A stretch of DNA of 14,698 bases from Alphaproteobacteria bacterium (lineage in GTDB: Bacteria; Pseudomonadota; Alphaproteobacteria; UBA8366): NCBI GenBank assembly GCA_030743445.1, contig JASLSL010000299.1:1-14698 (forward strand), written 5' to 3'. The notes beneath the pieces were generated by a model. The model was not told the DNA's origin, did no database searches, and was given only the letters and a program-made list of their open reading frames with translations. Shown here one piece after another: positions 7,793-14,698 of this stretch. How positions within the stretch are numbered: position 1 is the first letter of the stretch; every line of letters starts with the position of its first letter. Made by a program: the position numbers and the translations under genes.

Positions 7793-8641
7793 TCAGAACA
7801 GGACCCTGAGGACACCCTGCAGGCAGCACAGCAGGAATTGCGGCTTGGTAAGTTCGACACGCTCGGCGAGAGGGTCGCGGTGGCGCAACTGGTCGGTCAA
7901 TCGCTCGGCGATACGCACGATGGCCGAGGATTCGAGCGCCAGGTGCCGGCTCGACATCGGCTTGGGCAGCTTGCGCGCATCTACTAGTAGGTCCGCGGTC
8001 CCGTCGAGGCACTTGTCGAGGATCTGGCGCAGGCCCGCACTCGCCGCCGGCGCGTCGAGCGCCTCGACCGCGACGCCGGCCTCCGCCATCCAGTCCTGCG
8101 GCAGGTACACCCGGTCGAGATCGCGGTAGTCGTCCTGGCAGTCCTGCAGGTGGTTGATCACCTGGAGCGCGTTGCACAGCGCATCCGAGGCGAAATAGAG
8201 ATCGCGCGACACCCCGTGCAGGTCGAGCAGGTAGCGCCCGACCGGCGAGGCCGAGCGGTCGCAGTAATCCATCAGGTCGGCCCAATCCTCGTAGCGCAGC
8301 TTGACCGCGTCCTGCTTGAAGGCGGAGATCAGGTCGCGGCAATGCTGTATCGGCACGCCCATCTCGGCGAAGCTATGGCGCACCCGGTTCGCCTTCTCGT
8401 AGGCCGGGTCGTCGGTCTCGCCGAGGAGCGCCCTATCGAAGCCGTCGAGCCGCGTGACCTTGTCGCCAGGCGCCAGGTCGGGATTGTCGGCGACGTCGTC
8501 GATCGCGCGCGCATAGGCATAGAATATCGCGACGTGCGGGCGCAGCCGCCGCGGCAGCAGGATCGAGCCGACCGGGAAGTTCTCGTCGCCCGAGCCCTTG
8601 CCCGACGGCGTTTCGGCGGTTTCCGTCATCGCCACGGTCAT
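7793..8641 (-). CDS. hpnC: HpnC, hydroxysqualene synthase
   Basis: Converts presqualene diphosphate (from HpnD) to hydroxysqualene; same all-alpha isoprenoid synthase fold as HpnD. Both aspartate-rich regions are present: RAIDDVADN (residues 45-53) and QDCQDDYRDLDRVYLP (166-181). The NFPVGSILLP stretch near the N-terminus (21-30) is typical of HpnC. The length of 282 residues is normal. The start is uncertain between ATG at 8641 and ATG at 8629 (codon 5); neither has a clear Shine-Dalgarno. A TATATT hexamer ends 6 bases before the 8641 ATG, so the message may be leaderless. It is the first gene of the minus-strand hopanoid block and divergent from ispG. In many genomes hpnC is directly followed by hpnD; here two other genes are inserted. 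Confidence 0.93.
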   Translation of the reverse strand: MTVAMTETAETPSGKGSGDENFPVGSILLPRRLRPHVAIFYAYARAIDDVADNPDLAPGDKVTRLDGFDRALLGETDDPAYEKANRVRHSFAEMGVPIQHCRDLISAFKQDAVKLRYEDWADLMDYCDRSASPVGRYLLDLHGVSRDLYFASDALCNALQVINHLQDCQDDYRDLDRVYLPQDWMAEAGVAVEALDAPAASAGLRQILDKCLDGTADLLVDARKLPKPMSSRHLALESSAIVRIAERLTDQLRHRDPLAERVELTKPQFLLCCLQGVLRVLF

Positions 8642-8647
8642 GGCCGG

Positions 8648-8695
8648 AATATAGGCACAAGTGCGAATAATGCACTAGCGTGCAAATGTTGCACG
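8648..8695 (-). promoter_or_regulatory. hpnC promoter region with TGCAC half-site cluster
   Basis: On the minus strand TATATT (8653-8648) is a good -10 hexamer 6 bases before the hpnC ATG at 8641. Immediately upstream lies a cluster of related half-sites: GCAC-AA-GTGC (8655-8664), TGCAC (8671-8675), and a perfect 7-bp inverted repeat CGTGCAA-ATG-TTGCACG (8679-8695). No convincing -35 exists at 16-18 bases, which would fit an activator-dependent promoter binding the half-sites. A role as a regulator site is inferred from the repeats alone. Confidence 0.4.
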
Positions 8696-8719
8696 TCGGT
8701 TCCGGCATCCCTCCAGATT

Positions 8720-8835
8720 GTCATTCCGGGGCGCCCAGCGCGCGAACCCGGAATCCATGCCTGGGAGCCGCCGACCGCGCCAATCCGCCGAAGTGAAGCG
8801 CTCAGGCATGGATTCCCGCTTGTCCCGGGAATGAC
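8720..8835. repeat. Intergenic imperfect inverted repeat of about 116 bp
   Basis: Outer arms GTCATTCC (8720-8727) and GGAATGAC (8828-8835) are exact complements. So are 14-bp inner arms GGAATCCATGCCTG (8750-8763) and CAGGCATGGATTCC (8803-8816), with a divergent GC-rich middle. The element lies between the divergent hpnC and ispG genes and has no coding content. Elements reading TCATTCCGGG...GGAATCCATG are a familiar style of dispersed palindromic repeat in alphaproteobacterial genomes, so this is probably one copy of a multi-copy family (MITE-like or REP-like). Only one copy is in this window. Confidence 0.75.
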
Positions 8836-8886
8836 GGGAGAGGAAGCGGGGATGACTGTTTGGTGGACGTTCTCGTTACACTTCAT

Positions 8887-8916
8887 TTGACAGTAGGTGC
8901 GTGCCGAACCAAATTC
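8887..8916 (+). promoter_or_regulatory. Candidate ispG promoter
   Basis: A consensus -35 TTGACA (8887-8892) is followed after 17 bases by CAAATT (8910-8915), a weak -10. Transcription would start near 8922, giving a leader of about 26 bases that contains the ribosome binding site. The site is just downstream of the inverted repeat at 8720-8835 and faces ispG. The -35 is perfect; the weak -10 limits confidence. Confidence 0.4.
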
Positions 8917-8947
8917 CTCATCAAAGCGAGGGCTAGGAACGAAAGAC

Positions 8948-10183
8948 ATGTCGAGGACGCTCCAACCCATGGCGAGGCGCAAGAGTGTGGCCGTCGATAT
9001 CGGCGGTGTGATGGTCGGCGGCGGCGCGCCGATCGTCGTGCAATCCATGACCAACACCGACACGGCGGACGCCGAGGGGACGGCGGCGCAGGTCGAGGCG
9101 CTCCACCGCGCCGGCTCGGAGCTGGTGCGGATCACGGTCGACCGCGAGGCGGCGGCCGAGGCGGTCCCGCATATCAAGGAAAAGCTTCTCGCCCGCGGCG
9201 TCGAAGTGCCGCTGGTCGGCGACTTCCACTACATCGGCCACAAGCTGCTGACCAAGTATCCGGACTGCGCCGAGGCGCTCGACAAGTACCGCATCAATCC
9301 GGGCAACGTCGGCTTCCGCGAGAAGCGCGACAAGCAGTTCTCGACGATGATCGAGGTCGCGCTCGAATACGACCGGCCGGTCCGCATCGGGGTCAATTGG
9401 GGCAGCCTCGACCAGGACCTGCTGGCCCACATGATGGACGAGAACGCCAAGCAGGCGGACCCGTTGGACGGCAACGATGTGATGCACGAGGCGCTCGTCG
9501 TCTCGGCGATCGAGAACGCCAAGCGGGCCGAGGAGCTCGGCATGGGGCGCGACAAGATCGTCCTGTCGTGCAAGGTCAGCGAGGTGCAGTCGCTGATCTC
9601 GGTCTACTCCGAGCTCGCCCGGCGGGGCGACTATGCGCTGCATCTCGGCCTGACCGAGGCCGGCATGGGCTCGAAGGGCGTCGTCGCCTCGACGGCTGCG
9701 CTCTCGGTCCTGCTGCAGCAGGGGATCGGCGACACGATCCGCATCTCGCTGACGCCCGAGCCCGGTGGCGACCGGACGCAGGAGGTCGTCGTCGCCCAGC
9801 AGATCCTGCAGACCATGGGCTTCCGGGCGTTCATGCCGCTGGTCACCGCGTGCCCCGGCTGCGGGCGCACTACCAGCACCACCTTCCAGGAGCTCGCCAA
9901 CAAGATCCAAGGCTATGTCCGCGAGCGCATTCCCGAGTGGCGCGAGATATACACCGGGGTCGAGGAAATGCAGCTCGCGGTGATGGGCTGCATCGTCAAC
10001 GGGCCCGGCGAGTCGAAGCACGCCGACATCGGCATCAGCCTGCCCGGCACCGGCGAGGAGCCGGCAGCGCCGGTGTTCGTCGACGGCGAAAAGACGGTGA
10101 CGCTGCGCGGCAAGGGCATCGCCGAGGAATTCCAGAAGATCATCGACGACTACGTCGAGGCGAACTACGAGAAGCGGGCGTGA
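8948..10183 (+). CDS. ispG: 4-hydroxy-3-methylbut-2-enyl diphosphate synthase (IspG/GcpE)
   Basis: Penultimate MEP-pathway enzyme: reductively opens methylerythritol cyclodiphosphate to HMBPP using one [4Fe-4S] cluster. The cluster ligands are visible as CPGC (C302, C305), C348 in GCIVNGPGE, and the glutamate E355 of the same motif. The TIM-barrel part starts at VDIGGVMVGGGAPIVVQSMT. The protein has 411 residues and lacks the large insert found in plant and Chlamydia forms, as expected for proteobacteria. ATG at 8948 is preferred over an upstream in-frame start (8897) because AGGA lies 9 bases in front of it and the family N-terminus fits. It is divergent from the hopanoid block and separated from the ABC genes by about 108 bp. 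In that gap only a 6-bp GCGGGC/GCCCGC stem without a T-run is visible, so no clear terminator is assigned. Confidence 0.96.
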   Translation: MSRTLQPMARRKSVAVDIGGVMVGGGAPIVVQSMTNTDTADAEGTAAQVEALHRAGSELVRITVDREAAAEAVPHIKEKLLARGVEVPLVGDFHYIGHKLLTKYPDCAEALDKYRINPGNVGFREKRDKQFSTMIEVALEYDRPVRIGVNWGSLDQDLLAHMMDENAKQADPLDGNDVMHEALVVSAIENAKRAEELGMGRDKIVLSCKVSEVQSLISVYSELARRGDYALHLGLTEAGMGSKGVVASTAALSVLLQQGIGDTIRISLTPEPGGDRTQEVVVAQQILQTMGFRAFMPLVTACPGCGRTTSTTFQELANKIQGYVRERIPEWREIYTGVEEMQLAVMGCIVNGPGESKHADIGISLPGTGEEPAAPVFVDGEKTVTLRGKGIAEEFQKIIDDYVEANYEKRA

Positions 10184-10291
10184 GCGGCCCGCCGCGCCGT
10201 ATCCGAACTATGCGGTAGCCCTACGCCGTCTTCTGCGGCATGGTTGTGTTCAGAAAATAAAAATCAGGCCCGCAAGGGTGCACGGGGGGAC

Positions 10292-11265
10292 ATGCCGGAA
10301 CCGGTACTGGAGATCGAGGATCTCACCGTTCGCTTTCATCTGAAGCGAGGTGAGCTGACCGCCGTCGACGGCGTGTCCTTGTCTATCCAGAAGGGTGAGA
10401 CCTTCGGGCTGGTCGGCGAGTCGGGTTCGGGCAAGACGGTAACCGCGCGCTCGATCATGCGCCTGATCCCGATCCCGCCGGGCGAGATCGCCAATGGCGC
10501 GATTCGCTTCGAGGGCGAGAACGTCCTCGACAAGACCGACGCCGAGATGCGGGAACTGCGCGGCCAGAAGATCGCGATGGTGTTCCAGGAGCCGATGAGC
10601 GCGCTCAACCCGGTGTTCTCGATCGGCTCGCAGATCATCGACGCGCTGCGCACCAATCTCGGCATGAACAAGCAGGAGGCGCGCGAGCGCTGCATCGAGC
10701 TGCTGCAAATTGTCGGCATCCCGTCGCCCGAACGCCGCATCAAGAGCTATGTGCACGAGTTTTCCGGCGGCATGCGCCAGCGGGTCATGCTGGCGATGGC
10801 GCTGAGCTGCGATCCCACCTTCCTGATCGCCGACGAGCCCACGACGGCGCTCGACGTAACGATCCAGGCGACGATCCTGGAGCTGATCGAGAGCATGATC
10901 GAGCGCTTCCACATGTCGCTGATCTTCATCACCCACAACCTCGGGGTCGTGGCGCACGCCTGCGACAATATCGGCGTGATGTACGCCTCGCACCTGGTCG
11001 AGCTCGGCACGAAGAACGAGATATTTCGCGATCCGCAACACCCTTACACGATCGGCCTATTGAACTCGATCCCGCGGCTCGACACGCAGAAGGAATTCCT
11101 GACGCCGATCGAGGGGCTGGTCTGCAACATGCTGGAGCCGCCGGCCGGCTGTAAGTTCCATCCCAGGTGCGACCACGCGATGGACATTTGCGGGCGTGAA
11201 ATCCCTCAGATGAAGGAAATCGCGCCGGGCCATTTCTCGGCCTGCCACCTGCACGAGCAGACCTG

Positions 11266-11266
<1 letters not shown>
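10292..11266 (+). CDS. ABC importer ATP-binding protein, OppD/DppD type
   Basis: Cytoplasmic ATPase of a peptide/nickel/opine-class ABC importer, 324 residues. Motifs in order: Walker A GESGSGKT (42-49), Q-loop glutamine (Q99, FQEPMSALNP), signature FSGGMRQ (157-163), Walker B LIADEP (178-183), switch histidine (H215). The C-terminal oligopeptide-transporter domain carries four cysteines (287, 293, 300, 318), the spacing associated with a [4Fe-4S] cluster in OppD/DppD relatives. The ATG at 10292 starts the typical VLEIEDLTVRF; an in-frame TTG at 10244 adds 16 unconvincing residues. The stop overlaps the next ATG by one base (TGATG), so the two ATPases are coupled. The transported substrate cannot be read from the sequence; Opp and Dpp subtypes are not distinguishable here. 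Confidence 0.93.
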
Positions 11267-12264
<998 letters not shown>

Positions 12265-12299
12265 GTCGCCGGGATTAGAAAGACGGCGCCAGGAGCGAC

Positions 12300-12794
12300 A
12301 TGGCGATGCTCCCGATCCGTATCCCATTCATAATATTGGTTTTTCTGACCGCCACGGGCGGGGCGCTAGCCTGCGACCGCGATTGCCAGATATTCAATGC
12401 ATTGAAGGGGAGGTGGTGGGTCGGCGATTTCGAGCTCATCGATTCCGGCCATTGCATGGCCGAGGAATCGCTCGACCTCCACCTCGACTTTCGCGAACTA
12501 AAGGGCCGCCGGATCGTCGGCGAGTATACCGAGCGGGTGGCGCGGGTCGCGACCTACCGGGAATGCACCGGTCTCGGCGGGTACCAGCTCACCTATAAAT
12601 TCTCGATCGACCTGAAGCGGGGCGGCTTGGGCCCCGACCGCAAGCTGTTCGCGGTGCTCGACCTGCAGGACTGCCGCCAGGACAGGAAGCGGAAATGCGC
12701 CTTCGCCGACAAGCGGATGGTCAAGGAGATCGTCCCGCCCAAGGGTGGCCGCGGATTGCTCTACGACGGGATCGCGTTCGAGAGGGCCGACTAA
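12300..12794 (+). CDS. Secreted six-cysteine protein of unknown function
   Basis: I do not recognise this 164-residue protein. It begins with a clear signal peptide: a short positive start, hydrophobic core PFIILVFLTATGGA, and a type I site ALA before C25. The cysteine right after the site recalls a lipoprotein, but the -3 position is Ala, not the Leu of a lipobox. The mature part has six cysteines (25, 29, 52, 89, 125, 133), enough for three disulfides in the periplasm, and is rich in alternating strand-like stretches such as RRIVGEYTERVARVATY and GGYQLTYKFSIDL, suggesting a small beta protein. AGGAG at 12291-12295 precedes ATG 12300 by 4 bases and ATG 12306 by 10, so the second ATG (MLPIRIPF) may be the real start. 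It follows the OppF-like gene by 35 bp and could share its transcript; its stop is 6 bp from that of the convergent permease. Confidence 0.75.
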   Translation: MAMLPIRIPFIILVFLTATGGALACDRDCQIFNALKGRWWVGDFELIDSGHCMAEESLDLHLDFRELKGRRIVGEYTERVARVATYRECTGLGGYQLTYKFSIDLKRGGLGPDRKLFAVLDLQDCRQDRKRKCAFADKRMVKEIVPPKGGRGLLYDGIAFERAD

Positions 12795-12800
12795 CAACAA

Positions 12801-13748
12801 TCAGCGCTCGGTGATGCGCGGGTCGAGGATGTCGCGCAACCCGTCGCCGAACAGGTTGAAGGCCAGCACTGTGTAGCAGATCGCGAGCCCGGGATAGACC
12901 GCGATCATCGGCGCTTTTTCCATATAGTCGCGGGCGGCGGCGAGGTCGGCGCCCCAGTCCGGCGTCGGCGGCGGCGAGCCGAGCCCGAGGAACGATAGCG
13001 CCGCGATGATCAGAATGACGTAGCCGAGCCGGACCGTCGCGTTGACGATCAACGGCGAGACGATATTCGGCAATATCTGGCGCAGCGCGATATAGGAATC
13101 CTTCTCGCCGACCACGTGGCTCGCCTCGACGTATTCCTTCTTCTTCTCGGCCAGGACCGAGCCGCGGGCGAGCCGTGCCACCTCGGGACTGAAGGCGAAT
13201 CCCAAGACGCCGACAAGTATCAAGTCGTTCCAGACACCCTCCAGCTTCCACTCCCGCGCCAGTGTGACGATCAGCAGATACAATAAGAGTCCGGGAAACG
13301 CTAAAAGCCCATCGACGAAACGCATCGCGATGGTGTCGGTCCAGCCGCCGAAATAGCCCGAGAGCACCCCATAGGGAACACCGAGCAGCAGGCCGAAGGT
13401 GACCGCAAAGAGGCTGATCGACACCAATCGGCGTCCGCCCCACAGGAGGCGGGAGACGATGTCGCGGCCGAGCCGGTCGGTGCCCAGCGGGTGTTCCATG
13501 CTCGGCTCCACCAGGCGCTCGCGATAATTCTGCTTGGTCGGATCGTAGGAGGTCAGGACCGGCGTCGCGGCACAGGCCACGAACAGGATCACCAGCATGA
13601 CGAACCCGGCGAACCCGGTCTTGCTTTTCTTGAGCTCTTCCCACGCGTTCCGGACCGCGCCCATGTAGCGGGTCATGCGCTCCGAGGCAGTCGGAGCGTG
13701 CAGATCGATCGGGATGTCCCTGTCGGCGCGGATATCGGTTTCAGCCAT
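12801..13748 (-). CDS. ABC importer permease, OppC/DppC type
   Basis: Inner-membrane permease subunit, 315 residues. A long cytoplasmic N-terminus (about 1-44) leads into a first membrane helix (about 46-64), then the family signature HPLGTDRLGRD (86-96) and five more hydrophobic segments. The EAA loop that docks on the ATPase is at about 206-229 (YVEASHVVGEKDS, then ILPNI). The C-terminal SFLGLGSPPPTPDWG and ILDPR are characteristic of the C-type subunit. ATG at 13748 has a strong purine-rich ribosome site (GAGGGGGGA) upstream and lies 13 bases after the OppB-like stop, so the two permeases form an operon. They are convergent with the ATPase genes, an uncommon layout for this transporter class. 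Confidence 0.94.
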   Translation of the reverse strand: MAETDIRADRDIPIDLHAPTASERMTRYMGAVRNAWEELKKSKTGFAGFVMLVILFVACAATPVLTSYDPTKQNYRERLVEPSMEHPLGTDRLGRDIVSRLLWGGRRLVSISLFAVTFGLLLGVPYGVLSGYFGGWTDTIAMRFVDGLLAFPGLLLYLLIVTLAREWKLEGVWNDLILVGVLGFAFSPEVARLARGSVLAEKKKEYVEASHVVGEKDSYIALRQILPNIVSPLIVNATVRLGYVILIIAALSFLGLGSPPPTPDWGADLAAARDYMEKAPMIAVYPGLAICYTVLAFNLFGDGLRDILDPRITER

Positions 13749-13761
13749 GCCCCATCCCCCC

Positions 13762-14698
13762 TCAGCTCAACTCGACCCGTGGGTTCAGGTATCGATATGT
13801 CAGATCGACCAGCAGGTTGATCACCACGACGATGACGCCGAGCACCAACACGCCGGCCTGGATCAGCGGATAGTCGCGCTGGATGATCGCCTCGAAGATC
13901 GCGCGGCCGATCCCGGGCCAGGCGAAGATCGTCTCCAGGACCACGGTGCCGCCGAGCAGGTTGGCGAACTGCAGTCCGCTGATCGTGATCGTCGGGATCA
14001 TCGCGTTGCGCAGCGTGTACTTGTAAATCACCTTGCGGTCCCGGAAGCCGAGCGAACGCGCGGTGTCGACATATTCCTTGTTCATCTCGTCGAGCATGCT
14101 GGAGCGCGTCAGGCGGGTCGTGAACGCGGCCTGGCGGAACCCGACCGCCGCCGCCGGAAGGATCAGGAACTTGAGGCTTTGCTGGAAGTCCTCGAACGGA
14201 CTTATGTAGCCCGAAGAGGGCAGCCATCCGAGATAGAGCGAGAACAACAGGACGCACATGATGGCGAACCAGAATTCGGGAATCGAAATCCCCGCAAGCG
14301 AGGTCACTTGCGCGACATAGTCGGTCGAACTGTTTCGTCGCACCGCCGCTATGGTGCCGAGCGGCACCGCGATCAACATCGAGATACCGATGCCGACGAT
14401 GGCGAGATAGACCGTCGCCGGTATGCCCTCGAGCAACTCGAAGGTGACCGGCCGCCGGGTGATCAGCGACTTGCCGAACTCGCCCCGGACCGCGCGCAGC
14501 AACCATTTGCCGTATTGCACGTAGATTGGCTTGTCGAGCCCGAACTCCTTCTCGAGCGCGAGGCGGACCTCCGGATCCTCGACGTCCTCCTCGCCGATCA
14601 TCGTGTCGATGATGTCGCCTGGCAGCATCTGCACGAAGCCGAAGACGACCACCGTCAACACGAACAGGACGGGGATCAGATAGACGATGCGGCGGATG
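13762..14698 (-). CDS. ABC importer permease, OppB/DppB type (5' end cut by window edge)
   Basis: First permease subunit of the importer. The frame is open to the right edge; the visible protein of about 311 residues starts IRRIVYLIPVLFVLTVVVFG, which is the usual first membrane helix of OppB proteins, so only a few N-terminal residues are missing. A GTG at 14661 would cut that helix and is rejected as the start. The family marker LPGD follows the first helix, then RGEFGKSL, a membrane helix pair, WLPSSGY, and the EAA loop EYVDTARSLG (about visible residues 208-217). It ends with a conserved LNPRVELS. A substrate-binding protein often precedes this gene and may lie just beyond the window. Confidence 0.93.
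   Translation of the reverse strand, partial: IRRIVYLIPVLFVLTVVVFGFVQMLPGDIIDTMIGEEDVEDPEVRLALEKEFGLDKPIYVQYGKWLLRAVRGEFGKSLITRRPVTFELLEGIPATVYLAIVGIGISMLIAVPLGTIAAVRRNSSTDYVAQVTSLAGISIPEFWFAIMCVLLFSLYLGWLPSSGYISPFEDFQQSLKFLILPAAAVGFRQAAFTTRLTRSSMLDEMNKEYVDTARSLGFRDRKVIYKYTLRNAMIPTITISGLQFANLLGGTVVLETIFAWPGIGRAIFEAIIQRDYPLIQAGVLVLGVIVVVINLLVDLTYRYLNPRVELS

Noticed and set aside
10174..10192. GCGGGC/GCCCGC stem at the end of ispG as a terminator
   Set aside because: Only 6 bp, it overlaps the stop codon and no T-run follows, so it is not supportable as an intrinsic terminator.
8860..10218. A 452-codon plus-strand frame overlapping ispG
   Set aside because: Frame-shifted shadow of ispG with low-complexity Gly/Arg/Ala content; ispG in the other frame has all catalytic residues.

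Overview
The window looks like chromosomal DNA from a GC-rich alphaproteobacterium, probably of the Rhodospirillales type. That placement is inferred from base composition, gene order, many GTG starts and an intergenic repeat of a style common in that class; no marker gene here fixes the taxon. Coding density is high and all recognisable genes appear intact, except two cut by the window edges.

Left block (1-8641, all minus strand): a hopanoid biosynthesis locus, transcribed from right to left. Its order is hpnC, a phytanoyl-CoA-dioxygenase-family oxygenase, dxs, hpnD, hpnE, shc (hpnF), then hpnG running off the left edge. HpnD joins two farnesyl diphosphates to presqualene diphosphate, HpnC converts that to hydroxysqualene, HpnE reduces it to squalene, and Shc cyclises squalene to hopene or hopanol. 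HpnG acts later, on adenosylhopane during side-chain building. Dxs, the entry enzyme of the MEP isoprenoid pathway, sits inside the cluster. The dioxygenase is the one member with no established hopanoid role.

Middle (8642-10183): a divergent intergenic region of about 300 bp holds a 116-bp imperfect inverted repeat, a cluster of TGCAC half-sites next to hpnC, and a TTGACA-type promoter candidate facing right. It is followed by ispG (plus strand), the [4Fe-4S] enzyme of the MEP pathway. Two MEP enzymes and the squalene/hopene enzymes therefore lie within about 10 kb.

Right block (10292-14698): a peptide/nickel/opine-type ABC importer in a split layout. The two ATPases (OppD-like and OppF-like) are on the plus strand. 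They are followed by a small secreted six-cysteine protein of unknown function. The two permeases (OppC-like, and OppB-like cut by the right edge) are on the minus strand and converge on it, with only 6 bp between the facing stop codons. No substrate-binding protein is in the window.

No rRNA, tRNA, CRISPR array, transposase, phage gene or defence system was seen. The points most worth a second look are the dioxygenase inside the hopanoid cluster, the paired palindromes upstream of dxs that overlap a good -10 hexamer, the possibly leaderless hpnC start beside TGCAC repeats, and the secreted cysteine-rich protein between the two halves of the transporter.
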